From Streptomyces sp. OR43 (GTDB taxonomy: Bacteria > Actinomycetota > Actinomycetes > Streptomycetales > Streptomycetaceae): DNA of 47,359 bases. Of this stretch, positions 16,183 through 24,132 are shown one piece after another. The position numbers and the translations under genes were made by a program. Location: contig NZ_RDBK01000025.1 in assembly GCF_008042275.1 (NCBI RefSeq), forward strand, positions 41,491 through 88,849, in the 5' to 3' direction. Within the stretch, counting starts at the first letter, position 1; every line of letters starts with the position of its first letter. The notes beneath the pieces are model-generated. The model was not told the origin of the DNA. It worked only from the letters and a program-made list of their open reading frames with translations, and did not search any database.

Positions 16183-17010
16183 TCAGGGCCGTATGAACTG
16201 TGGCCCCTGCGGTGGCAGGACGAAGTTCGGGTCCGGCGCGTGCGCGGCCGCGGCCGCGGGCTGCGGATAGCCGTAGGCGGGCTGTGTGGACGCCGGCTGA
16301 GGGTAGCCGTAGGCAGGGCCGGGGGCGGGCGCCGCCGAGGCCACAGCGGGCTGCGGGTAGCCGTACGCGGGCTGCTGGTGCTGGACCGTGACCTGTGCGT
16401 CGGGCCCGGGCGCCGGCGGGAAGGCGGGTGCGGGCGGCGGTGTGGGGTCGGGCTCGGCGGCGGCCTCGGACTCGTCCACCGAGATGCCGAAGGCCGTCGC
16501 GAGACCGATGAGGCCGGTCGGGTACCCCTGACCCACGGCCCGGAATTTCCAGCCATCGCCGCGCCGGTACAGCTCTCCGCAGATGATCGCGGTTTCCTCG
16601 CCCGTCTCCGGCCGCACGTCGAAGACGGCGAGCGGCTCGCCGCCCGATGCGGCGGCGTCGTAGAGCAGGATGCGCAGGTCGCGCACGTGCTCGAAGGCGG
16701 CGCCGTCGGAGGACGCGGCGATGACGACCTGGTCGACCGAGGGGTCGAGCGCGTTCAGGTCGGCCTCGATGGTGTCGGTCAGACCCTCGGGCAGGCTCCG
16801 CTTCGGCAGCCGTCGTACCAGGCCGGACGGGTGACGGGGCTGGTTGTAGAAGACGAAGTCCTCGTCGGAGCGCACGCGGCCGCCGGAACCGAGCAGCAGG
16901 GCCGAGGCGTCCACATCGGGGACCCCGGCGCCCGGGGTCCAGCGCAGCACGGCCCGTACGGCCATGGCGTCGAGGGGGACGTTCGAGCCTTTCACCATCG
17001 CGTGCGTCAT
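16183..17010 (-). CDS. TerD-domain protein with PAYGYPQP-repeat tail
   Basis: The 275-residue protein has a divergent TerD domain (about 1-170): MVKGSNVPLDAMAVRAVLRW, GVPDVDASALLLGSGGRVRS, then [20 protein letters not shown]. The acidic calcium loops are reduced compared with the full TerD paralogues. The C-terminal 100 residues are low-complexity, rich in Pro, Ala, Gly, Tyr and Gln, with AYGYPQPA repeated at least four times in variants. Such tails are disordered and can be sticky. It starts at ATG 17010 (MTHAMVKGSN); the frame extends to 17193 without support. It is divergent from the CitE-like gene and convergent with the TerA-like gene. Confidence 0.88.
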   Translation of the reverse strand: MTHAMVKGSNVPLDAMAVRAVLRWTPGAGVPDVDASALLLGSGGRVRSDEDFVFYNQPRHPSGLVRRLPKRSLPEGLTDTIEADLNALDPSVDQVVIAASSDGAAFEHVRDLRILLYDAAASGGEPLAVFDVRPETGEETAIICGELYRRGDGWKFRAVGQGYPTGLIGLATAFGISVDESEAAAEPDPTPPPAPAFPPAPGPDAQVTVQHQQPAYGYPQPAVASAAPAPGPAYGYPQPASTQPAYGYPQPAAAAAHAPDPNFVLPPQGPQFIRP

Positions 17011-17231
17011 GCCGGTCATCCTGCCTGCTGGCTGCCCGTGCGGACAACGCGGGGGTCGCAAGCCGTGTCGTGCCGGAACGCCGGAACGAGCCGGTCCGCA
17101 CCCTGGGGAACCGACGCTAAATGGACGAGTTACCCGGAATTCATGTGAGCCGGGAACTGCCGACACCCGTCCGTACGTACTATTACCGGCCACACGTTGT
17201 CCGGTCGGTCAGACAGTACGGGGGGAATCAC

Positions 17232-18395
17232 ATGCGTCATTTCGGGCATATCGCGCCTGCTGCGAGGGGCGATCTGTTCTTCCGTGAGCCGTGCGACTTC
17301 GACTCCGGTTCCCCGGCCCCCGTCCTCGCGGCGGCCCTGGGGGCCACGCTCTACAGCCCCGCCACCCGTCCCCGGCTCGCCGACGACGTCATCAAGCAGG
17401 CCCGCCGAGGAGTCGTCTCCATGGTGTTGTGCCTGGAGGATTCGATCGACGACTCCGAGGTGCCGGGCGCCGAGGAGAACCTGGTCAGGCAGTTCGCCGA
17501 CCTAGCGGAACGCGGCAGCGAGCTCCCGCTGCTGTTCATCCGCGTCCGCGAGCCGCACCAGATCGCGGACCTCGTGCGCCGACTCGGTGCATCCGTCCGA
17601 TTGTTGTCCGGTTTTGTACTTCCCAAGTTCACGCAAGAGCGTGGCGTCCCGTTCATGGACGCGCTCACCAAGGCCGAGTCCGCGGCGGGACAGCGGCTCT
17701 TCGCCATGCCCGTGCTCGAATCCCCCGAGCTGTTGCACCTGGAGACCCGTCAGGAGTCCCTCCAGAAGATCGCCCGCACCGTCGACACCTACCGTGACCG
17801 GGTGCTCGCGCTGCGCCTCGGCGTCACCGACTTCTGCTCGGCGTACGGACTGCGCCGCGCGCCCGACATGACGGCGTACGACGTCCGGATCGTCGGCGAC
17901 GTCATCGCCGACGTCGTCAACGTGCTGGGCCGGGCGGACGGGACGGGCTTCACCATCACCGGCCCCGTCTGGGAGTACTTCCGGCTCCAGGAGCGCATGT
18001 TCAAGCCACAGCTGCGCCGCAGCCCCTTCCTGGAAGGCCGGGCGGAGGAGCTTCGCACGGCCCTGATCGAGCACGACCTGGACGGACTGCTGCGGGAGAT
18101 CGAGCTGGACCGGGCCAACGGCCTGCTCGGCAAAACCTGTATCCACCCTTCGCATGTCGCGCCCGTGCACGCACTGTCCGTGGTCAGCCATGAAGAGTTC
18201 AGCGACGCACAGGACATCCTGCGGCCGGAGCGCGACGGCGGCGGGGTGCTGCGCTCGTCGTACACGAACAAGATGAACGAGGTGAAACCGCACCGGGCCT
18301 GGGCCGAACGCACCCTGCGGCGGGCACAGGTCTTCGGCGTGGCGAAGGCGGACGTCGGCTTCGTGGAACTGCTGGCGGCGAGCCTCGCGGAGTGA
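17232..18395 (+). CDS. CitE-like HpcH/HpaI aldolase of the Ter biosynthetic set
   Basis: The 387-residue protein has the TIM-barrel signature of HpcH/HpaI aldolase/citrate lyase beta subunits: LYSPATRPRLADDV, VVSMVLCLEDSIDD, PLLFIRVREPHQIADL and FVLPKFTQERG, with the late segment LLGKTCIHPSHVAPVHALS. Glu and Asp in CLEDSIDD fit the metal site. It starts at ATG 17232 with GGGGGG just upstream. CitE-like enzymes next to PRTase-TRSP, StiP and HAD genes form the predicted metabolite-making arm of actinobacterial Ter operons; the actual acyl-CoA or aldol substrate is unknown. It is 250 bases upstream of the PRTase gene. Confidence 0.9.
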   Translation: MRHFGHIAPAARGDLFFREPCDFDSGSPAPVLAAALGATLYSPATRPRLADDVIKQARRGVVSMVLCLEDSIDDSEVPGAEENLVRQFADLAERGSELPLLFIRVREPHQIADLVRRLGASVRLLSGFVLPKFTQERGVPFMDALTKAESAAGQRLFAMPVLESPELLHLETRQESLQKIARTVDTYRDRVLALRLGVTDFCSAYGLRRAPDMTAYDVRIVGDVIADVVNVLGRADGTGFTITGPVWEYFRLQERMFKPQLRRSPFLEGRAEELRTALIEHDLDGLLREIELDRANGLLGKTCIHPSHVAPVHALSVVSHEEFSDAQDILRPERDGGGVLRSSYTNKMNEVKPHRAWAERTLRRAQVFGVAKADVGFVELLAASLAE

Positions 18396-18645
18396 GCGGT
18401 GCGAGCGCGCGGGCGATGCCGGCTGGACGGGTGCGTGGGCGCGCGGGCTGACGGGTGCGTGGGCGCGCAGGGGATGCTTGATGGACGGCCCCGGTTGAGT
18501 GGGGCGAGTGTGACAGACGGCGGGCCCGGTTGAGCGGGGCGCGTGTGACGGACGGCGGGCCCGGTTGAGCGGGGCGCGTATGACGGACGGCGGGCCCGGT
18601 TGAGCGGGGCGCGCGTGACAGGGCCAACGGAAGGAAACGGCGAAC
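18396..18645. other. Gap between CitE-like and PRTase genes, filled with repeats
   Basis: The 250-bp gap holds two copies of ACGGGTGCGTGGGCGCGC (about 18427 and 18449) and then the 35-bp tandem repeat annotated separately. No gene is supported. The PRTase gene has GGAAGGAAACGG about 6-17 bases before its GTG. Confidence 0.6.
18483..18617. repeat. Four tandem copies of a 35-bp repeat
   Basis: The word CCCGGTTGAG starts at 18490, 18525, 18560 and 18595, exactly 35 bases apart. The unit also contains GACGGCGGG before it and CGGGGCGCGTGTGACG after it. The first copy is diverged, the others differ by one or two bases. It ends about 28 bases before the PRTase start codon. Confidence 0.92.
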
Positions 18646-21204
18646 GTGGTGTGGTCGGGTAGCTGGGTCGCGGAACGACTGGGCGTCGAGCTGGTGGGCG
18701 ACGGGGAGCTCCGTGAGCTGCTGGGCCTCGCCCTGCGGCGCAACCCCAAGCGGGCACACCTGCTCGTGTCCAACGTCCTCGGCAAGCACGTGCCGCAACG
18801 CCCCTCGGTCGTATACGGCGCAGGCGTCGAGCTCGGCCGCCGGGTGCGCGAGCTGCTCGGCGAGGACGGCGCACGGCACGCGGTCGTGCTGGGCTACGCG
18901 GAGACGGCCACCGGCCTCGGTCACGCCGTCGCCGACGGTCTCGGACACGCGCCCTACCTCCACTCGACGCGACGCCCCGTCGAGGGAGTGGCGCGGGCGG
19001 GCGGCTTCGAGGAGTCGCACTCGCACGCCACCTCGCACCTGCTGCTGCCGGAGGACCCGGACCTGCTGGCAGCCGAACGGGGCGGAGAGGCGCACACGAC
19101 CCTCGTCCTCGTCGACGACGAGTTCTCCACCGGCAACACCGTCCTCAATACCATCCGCGCCCTGCACGAGCGCTACCCCCGCCAGCGGTACGTCATCGTG
19201 GCCCTGGTCGACATGCGCTCACCGGCCGACCGGGGCAGGCTCGCCGAGTTCGCCGAGGAGATCGGCGCCCGCGTCGACCTGGTGGCGAGGAACACGGGTA
19301 CGGTCCGCCTTCCGGAAGGCGTCCTGGAGAAGGGGCAGGCCCTGGTCGCCGAGCAGGAAGCGGCCCAGGCGGCGGCGCAGCCCCGCGTGGGCTGGCCCGG
19401 AGGAAAGCCCGAGCCGCTGTGCGGCGTTCCCCGCCCCCACACCCGGATCGACCTCCAGTGGCCCGCCGGAGTGCCCGACGGCGGCCGGCACGGCTTCACC
19501 CCCGCACACCGCGCCCTCCTGGAACCCGCGCTCCCCGCCATGGCGGACCGCATCGCGGCGGCCCTGGGCGAGCACCCCCGCAAGGTCCTGGTCCTCGGTT
19601 TCGAGGAGCTGATGTACGCGCCGCTGCGCCTGGGCGCCGCCCTGGAGGAGCGCACCGGCGCCGAGGTCCGCTACTCGACCACGACCCGCTCCCCGGTCCT
19701 CGCCGTGGACGACCCCGGCTATGCGATACGTACCCGGCTGGTCTTCCCGGCCCATGACGACCCGGCCGACGGCCCGGGCGACCGCTACGCGTACAACGTC
19801 GCGGGCGGCGGCTTCGACGCCGTGGTCCTCGTCGTCGACTCCACCGCCGACACCCACGCACTGCACGGCCCCCGCGGCCTGATGCAGCAGCTGGCCCCGC
19901 ACACCGCGCACGTCCTGCTGGCAGTCGTCCCCTCGTACGTACCGCCCGGGGCGTCCGCCGCGGAGCCGGAACCGTCCCAGGCCCTCCATCAGTCCCAGCA
20001 GTCCCATCGGCCCCATCGGTCCCATCGGCAGGAAGAACCCTCCATGCTGCCCGAGCCCCTCCGCGGCCCCGCCTTCTCCTCCTACGCGCCGGACGAGGTC
20101 GGCTGGCTGCTCCAGGACCTGTCGGACGCCGAACTGGAGGCGCCCACCGAGGAGCGCGAGGAGGCGATACAGAGCGGTGGCGCGCACTACGCCGAGTCGC
20201 TGCCGGTCGAGTACCAGCCGTCCGAGGAGTACCAGGACCTGTTCAAAGCGGCCCTGGACCTGTCGGCCGCCCGCATCGCCCGCGCCGTGGGCACGGTCAC
20301 CGAAACGGTCCTCGCCGAGCGTGGCCCGCGCCCCGTGCTCGTCTCGCTCGCCCGGGCCGGCACCCCCGTCGGCGTGCTGATGCGCCGCTGGGCCCGCCTG
20401 AGGCACGGCGTCGAGCTGGCGCACTACGCCGTCTCGATCGTGCGCGGCCGGGGCATCGACGCCAACGCTCTGCGCTGGCTGGCGGCCCATCACAACCCGG
20501 CCGATGTCGTCTTCGTCGACGGCTGGACCGGTAAGGGCGCCATCACCCGCGAACTGGCGGCGGCGATCGCCGAGTTCGAGGAGTCGGACGGGACGGAGGG
20601 CTTCAACCCGGAGATCGCGGTCCTGGCCGACCCGGGCGGCTGCGTCCGCACGTACGGCACCCGCGAGGATTTCCTGATCCCCTCGGCCTGCCTCAACTCC
20701 ACGGTGTCCGGACTGATCTCCCGTACGGTCCTGCGCTCCGACCTCGTGGGGCCCGACGACTTCCACGGCGCGAAGTTCTACCGGGAACTCGCCGGATCGG
20801 ATGTCTCTGGCCACTTCGTCGACACCGTCACCGACCGGTTCGGCGAGGTCGCCGGCGCCGTGGACGACGAGGTCAAGGAACTGCTCGCCGCGGACCGCGC
20901 CCCGACCTGGGAGGGCTGGGCCGCGGTGGAACGGATCAGCGAGGAGCAGGGCATCCACGACGTGAACCTGGTCAAGCCGGGCGTCGGCGAGACCACCCGC
21001 GTCCTGCTGCGCCGCGTCCCGTGGAAGATCCTCGCCAAGCGCGGCGCGGGTACGGACCTGGAACACATCAGGCTGCTCGCACAGCAGCGCGGCGTCCCGG
21101 TCGAGGAGGTCGACGAACTCCCGTACACCTGCGTCGGGTTGATCCACCCGAAGTACACGCGCGGGGCGACCGGCGCCGACGGCAGGGCGGTGGACTCCCA
21201 GTGA
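18646..21204 (+). CDS. PRTase-TRSP protein fused in frame to a StiP-type domain
   Basis: One open frame of 852 codons joins two proteins that I know as separate neighbours. Residues 1-220 are a phosphoribosyltransferase with the PRPP loop VLVDDEFSTGNT (154-165). Residues 250-435 are the TRSP domain, with TTTRSPV (TRSP at 347-350). A linker rich in Gln, Ser, His and Arg (444-466) leads to residues 467-852, the StiP (cysteine protease StiP) type domain, with FVDGWTGKGAIT (about 623-634, itself like a PRPP loop), ACLNS (Cys682) and HGAKF (His707). An internal ATG at 20044, preceded by AGGAAGAA, could still start StiP alone. Start is GTG 18646 or 18649. The HAD gene follows with a GTGA overlap. 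Confidence 0.88.
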   Translation: MVWSGSWVAERLGVELVGDGELRELLGLALRRNPKRAHLLVSNVLGKHVPQRPSVVYGAGVELGRRVRELLGEDGARHAVVLGYAETATGLGHAVADGLGHAPYLHSTRRPVEGVARAGGFEESHSHATSHLLLPEDPDLLAAERGGEAHTTLVLVDDEFSTGNTVLNTIRALHERYPRQRYVIVALVDMRSPADRGRLAEFAEEIGARVDLVARNTGTVRLPEGVLEKGQALVAEQEAAQAAAQPRVGWPGGKPEPLCGVPRPHTRIDLQWPAGVPDGGRHGFTPAHRALLEPALPAMADRIAAALGEHPRKVLVLGFEELMYAPLRLGAALEERTGAEVRYSTTTRSPVLAVDDPGYAIRTRLVFPAHDDPADGPGDRYAYNVAGGGFDAVVLVVDSTADTHALHGPRGLMQQLAPHTAHVLLAVVPSYVPPGASAAEPEPSQALHQSQQSHRPHRSHRQEEPSMLPEPLRGPAFSSYAPDEVGWLLQDLSDAELEAPTEEREEAIQSGGAHYAESLPVEYQPSEEYQDLFKAALDLSAARIARAVGTVTETVLAERGPRPVLVSLARAGTPVGVLMRRWARLRHGVELAHYAVSIVRGRGIDANALRWLAAHHNPADVVFVDGWTGKGAITRELAAAIAEFEESDGTEGFNPEIAVLADPGGCVRTYGTREDFLIPSACLNSTVSGLISRTVLRSDLVGPDDFHGAKFYRELAGSDVSGHFVDTVTDRFGEVAGAVDDEVKELLAADRAPTWEGWAAVERISEEQGIHDVNLVKPGVGETTRVLLRRVPWKILAKRGAGTDLEHIRLLAQQRGVPVEEVDELPYTCVGLIHPKYTRGATGADGRAVDSQ
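20044..21204 (+). CDS. Alternative separate StiP-family protein from an internal start
   Basis: If the fused frame is also translated from inside, ATG 20044 gives a 386-residue StiP protein starting MLPEPLRGPAFSSYAPDEVG. AGGAAGAA lies 7-8 bases upstream, a good ribosome binding site that would have no reason to exist in a pure fusion. This entry overlaps the fused CDS and is given so that the two-product possibility is not lost. Function is that of the StiP domain described there. Confidence 0.55.
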   Translation: MLPEPLRGPAFSSYAPDEVGWLLQDLSDAELEAPTEEREEAIQSGGAHYAESLPVEYQPSEEYQDLFKAALDLSAARIARAVGTVTETVLAERGPRPVLVSLARAGTPVGVLMRRWARLRHGVELAHYAVSIVRGRGIDANALRWLAAHHNPADVVFVDGWTGKGAITRELAAAIAEFEESDGTEGFNPEIAVLADPGGCVRTYGTREDFLIPSACLNSTVSGLISRTVLRSDLVGPDDFHGAKFYRELAGSDVSGHFVDTVTDRFGEVAGAVDDEVKELLAADRAPTWEGWAAVERISEEQGIHDVNLVKPGVGETTRVLLRRVPWKILAKRGAGTDLEHIRLLAQQRGVPVEEVDELPYTCVGLIHPKYTRGATGADGRAVDSQ

Positions 21205-22034
21205 CTTCGGCCCCGACACTGGTCGCCAGCGACCTCGACCGCACCCTCATCTACTCCGCGGCGGCCCTCAGCCTCCCGATGCCCGACGCCGAGGCCCCGC
21301 GTCTCCTCTGCGTCGAGGTGTACGACAAGAAGCCGCTCTCGTATGTCACGGAGACGGCGGCGGCCCTGCTCGACGAGCTGACGCGCTCCCCATCCACGGT
21401 CTTCGTGCCGACGACGACCCGCACCCGCGAGCAGTACCACCGCATCCATCTCCCGGGCCCCGCAGCCGAGTTCGCGATCTGCGCCAACGGCGGACACATC
21501 CTGGTGAACGGCGTCTCCGACCACGACTGGCAGCGCACCGTGGCCGGCCGGCTGGCCGAGGAATGCGCCTCGCTCGACGAGGTCCGCGCCCACCTCGTCT
21601 CCGCCGCCGACCCCGCCTGGCTGCTCAAGGAACGCGTCGCCGAGGACCTCTTCGCCTACCTCGTCGTCGACCGGACCCTCCTGCCCGCGGAGTGGACGAA
21701 GGAACTCGCCGCGTGGGCGGAACCGCGTGGCTGGACGGTCTCGCTGCAGGGCCGCAAGATCTACGTGGTACCGCGTCCGCTCACCAAGAGCGCGGCGATG
21801 CGCGAGGTCGCCCGCCGCACCGGCGCCACCCTCACCCTGGCCGCGGGCGACTCCCTCCTCGACGCCGACCTGCTGCTCGCAGCCGACCGCGGCTGGCGCC
21901 CCGGCCACGGCGAACTGGCCGACGCGGGCTGGAGCGCCCCGCACGTGGATGCGACCGCCGAGAACGGGGTGGCCGCGGGTGAGGAGATCCTGCGTCGGTT
22001 CCTCGAAGCGTCGGGACTGCGCCGGGCGGCCTGA
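21201..22034 (+). CDS. HAD-superfamily hydrolase of the Ter biosynthetic set
   Basis: The 277-residue protein has HAD motif I ASDLDRTLIYS at residues 8-18, motif II in VFVPTTTRTREQY, Lys in RPLTKSAAMREV and motif III/IV as LAAGDSLLDADLLLAAD. The arrangement fits a Cof/sucrose-phosphatase-like phosphatase. Start GTG 21201 overlaps the stop of the PRTase-StiP gene by four bases (GTGA), so the genes are translationally coupled. In the Ter metabolite pathway it should remove a phosphate from a sugar- or nucleotide-like intermediate; this is inference from context. Confidence 0.92.
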   Translation: MTSAPTLVASDLDRTLIYSAAALSLPMPDAEAPRLLCVEVYDKKPLSYVTETAAALLDELTRSPSTVFVPTTTRTREQYHRIHLPGPAAEFAICANGGHILVNGVSDHDWQRTVAGRLAEECASLDEVRAHLVSAADPAWLLKERVAEDLFAYLVVDRTLLPAEWTKELAAWAEPRGWTVSLQGRKIYVVPRPLTKSAAMREVARRTGATLTLAAGDSLLDADLLLAADRGWRPGHGELADAGWSAPHVDATAENGVAAGEEILRRFLEASGLRRAA

Positions 22035-22205
22035 GACGGGCCGGGCCGGACTGGGCCCCGGCGCCGGGACCGGGGCCGCCCGGGACAGGGCGTCAACATT
22101 CTGGCGCGCGCCACCGAAATCTGCTCGAACAGCAGAGGTGGGACGACTACAGTCGCCGCGTTCCCGCCCGTCGGCGGAGCACTCGGGCGAGCGGGGAGTG
22201 GTGCG

Positions 22206-22865
22206 ATGACCAAGGGCAACGAAACCAAGATCACGGACGAGCTGTACGCGTACATGCTCGCCCACAATCCGCCGCTGGACGCGGTACAGCGCGAACTCGT
22301 GGAGACCACGTACGCCCGGCTGCCCGACTACGCGGGCATGCAGTCGGCCGAGGAGCAGGGGCCGCTGCTCGCTTTCCTCGTACGGCTGACCGGGGCCCGG
22401 CACATCGTCGAGGTCGGGACCTTCACCGGGTTCTCCGCCCTTGCGATGGCCCAGGCGCTGCCCGCGGGCGGGCGGCTGATCGCGTGCGACGTCTCGGAGG
22501 AGTGGACCGCCTACGGCCGTGAGGCCTGGGCGAAGGCAGGCGTCGCCGACCGCATCGACCTACGGATCGCCCCGGCCCTGGACACCCTGCGGGCGATGCC
22601 CGCGGAGCCGCACATCGACTTCGCCTACCTGGACGCGGACAAGGGAAACTACATCGCGTACTGGGAGGAACTGGTGCCCCGGATGCGCCAGGGCGGCGTC
22701 ATCACCACGGACAACGTGCTCTTCCACGGTGGCGTGACGGACCCGCGGGCGACCGGGGGAGCGGCGGCCATCCAGGAGTTCAACAACCATGTGTCCGCCG
22801 ACCCGCGGATGGACAGCGTCATGCTCACGGTGTCGGACGGACTGACGCTGTCGCGCAAGCGGTAG
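22206..22865 (+). CDS. Class I SAM-dependent O-methyltransferase
   Basis: The 219-residue protein matches caffeoyl-CoA/catechol-type O-methyltransferases. The SAM-binding motif I is VEVGTFTGFSALAMAQALPA, the acidic ribose contact is in LIACDVSEEW, and the metal-binding segment is FAYLDADKGNYIAYW with TTDNVLFHGGV and a final Asn pair in QEFNNHV. Such enzymes methylate catechols with Mg2+ in the cytoplasm. It starts at ATG 22206 with CGGGGAGTGG upstream. It stands alone, 171 bases after the HAD gene, and need not belong to the Ter locus. Confidence 0.9.
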   Translation: MTKGNETKITDELYAYMLAHNPPLDAVQRELVETTYARLPDYAGMQSAEEQGPLLAFLVRLTGARHIVEVGTFTGFSALAMAQALPAGGRLIACDVSEEWTAYGREAWAKAGVADRIDLRIAPALDTLRAMPAEPHIDFAYLDADKGNYIAYWEELVPRMRQGGVITTDNVLFHGGVTDPRATGGAAAIQEFNNHVSADPRMDSVMLTVSDGLTLSRKR

Positions 22866-22918
22866 TCGTAGGGGTAGTGATGGTGGGGCTGTCGGGTCGT
22901 GGGGACCCTGGCGACGGC

Positions 22919-23134
22919 TCAGCCGCAGCAGCCTCCACCACAGCAGCCCCCGCCCCCGCCACCACCTGCTGAGGGCGCGGAACCGGCGGATCCGCCCACG
23001 GCGACGGCCGAGAGGAGCTTCACGGTGTCCTCGTGCCCGGCGGGGCAGGAGGCGGGAGCCGAGGACTCGGCCATCGGACGGCTGAGCTCGAAGGTGTCTC
23101 CGCAGGAGCGGCAGCGGTACTCGTAACGAGGCAT
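22919..23134 (-). CDS. FmdB-type zinc ribbon protein with Gly/Cys tail
   Basis: The 71-residue protein begins MPRYEYRCRSCGDTFEL, a CxxC zinc knuckle typical of the FmdB/CxxC_CXXC_SSSS regulatory family, with a second metal half-site CPAGH. The C terminus is a run of glycines followed by CCGGGCCG. Its function is unknown; small zinc ribbon proteins of this type are common and often autonomous. It is convergent with the methyltransferase gene and has no obvious partner. Confidence 0.85.
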   Translation of the reverse strand: MPRYEYRCRSCGDTFELSRPMAESSAPASCPAGHEDTVKLLSAVAVGGSAGSAPSAGGGGGGGCCGGGCCG

Positions 23135-23159
23135 GCCCCCAGGCTATCGGCCGGGACGG

Positions 23160-23384
23160 GCAACGGGCAGCTCCCCGACCGTGGCTTCCGTGCCGAGCTG
23201 AGCAACGGGCAGACCCCCGGCCGACCCGGGCAACCCGGCGCCTCCCCGACCACGGTTTCCGGCCGAGCCGCGCAGACATCTCATCTCCCGCGCGGCTTCC
23301 GGCCGAGCCGCGCAGGGACGTCTCATCTCCCGCTCGCCGCTCGCCGCTCGCTGCCTCTCCCGCTCGCCGTTCCCCGCTGTCCGG
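23160..23384. repeat. Degenerate repeat block between FmdB-like and DUF4383 genes
   Basis: The 250-bp gap is filled by imperfect repeats. TTCCGGCCGAGCCGCGCAG occurs at 23257-23275 and 23297-23315 (40-base period) with TCTCATCTCCCG after each, and a diverged related unit CTCCCCGACCGTGGCTTCCG starts at 23171. CGCTCGCCG words are repeated near 23330-23370. No gene is supported. Confidence 0.7.
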
Positions 23385-23972
23385 CTACCGGCCGGGTCGG
23401 CTGACGGGCATCTCCGAGATCGCGCGCCGCCGCGCGAGCCGCTGCTCACGCTCGGCCTCCTCCGGGTGGCGGGCCCGCCAGTACGGGTTGTCATGGGGGA
23501 GCCCGCCGCTGACGCGCCCGTACATCCCGAACATCATCAGCATCAGCCCGACCGCGAAGCTGAAGATCACGTTCTGCATCTCGAAGGCGAGGAAGTTGAG
23601 ACCGGTGTCCAGCAGGGCAAGGTTGACGAAGCCGCTGAGGACGAAGGCGATGCCCAACACCATGTTGAGCGTCGAGGCGAAGTTGCCCCCGATGACCATC
23701 CCGGCGAACAGCAGCAGCCCGACGCAGATCGACAGCACACTGAGCGCGCCGTTGGTACTCAGTCCCGCGACGGTGTCGCCGCCGGTGTCGAAGAAGCCGA
23801 TCTTGTCGGTCAGCCCGAGGACGCCGAAGGCGAGCAGCACCAGCCCCATCAGCCCGGCGCCGACCCGGTAGACGCGGCTGAGCCGGTGGTCCACGGGCAG
23901 GTGCTCATCGAGGCGGGTGGCCTTGCGGTGCGCGGCGGGCCGCCGCGCCGGGCGCAGTACATGCGTGGCCAT
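23385..23972 (-). CDS. DUF4383 family membrane protein
   Basis: The 195-residue protein has four hydrophobic helices (about 37-55, 75-95, 103-122, 130-150) in the pattern of DUF4383, with YRVGAGLMGLVLLAFGVLG and VFSFAVGLMLMMFGMYGR-like segments (ORF reads VIFSFAVGLMLMMFGMYGR). The N and C termini are basic and cytoplasmic. GGAGG at 23977-23981 sits five bases before ATG 23972, so the longer frame to 24035 is rejected. The family is common in actinobacteria and its function is unknown. Confidence 0.88.
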   Translation of the reverse strand: MATHVLRPARRPAAHRKATRLDEHLPVDHRLSRVYRVGAGLMGLVLLAFGVLGLTDKIGFFDTGGDTVAGLSTNGALSVLSICVGLLLFAGMVIGGNFASTLNMVLGIAFVLSGFVNLALLDTGLNFLAFEMQNVIFSFAVGLMLMMFGMYGRVSGGLPHDNPYWRARHPEEAEREQRLARRRAISEMPVSRPGR

Positions 23973-24132
23973 GGGGCCTCCTTCACGTACGCGTTCAGGT
24001 ACTACCAGGATCCCGCCGGGCCGGGCCCTCCGCATGCCAGGGCGGCCGCGGGCGTGGGCCGCGCAGGCTCACCCCGTTCCCGGCCCCCGCTACCGCCTTG
24101 CCCGCGCTCGTGCCCTGCCCCGCCGCCGCTCG

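Noticed and set aside
18483..18617. CRISPR array formed by the 35-bp repeats
   Set aside because: The repeats are contiguous with no unique spacers and no cas genes are present; it is a tandem repeat. The same holds for the 31-bp array at 36418-36605.
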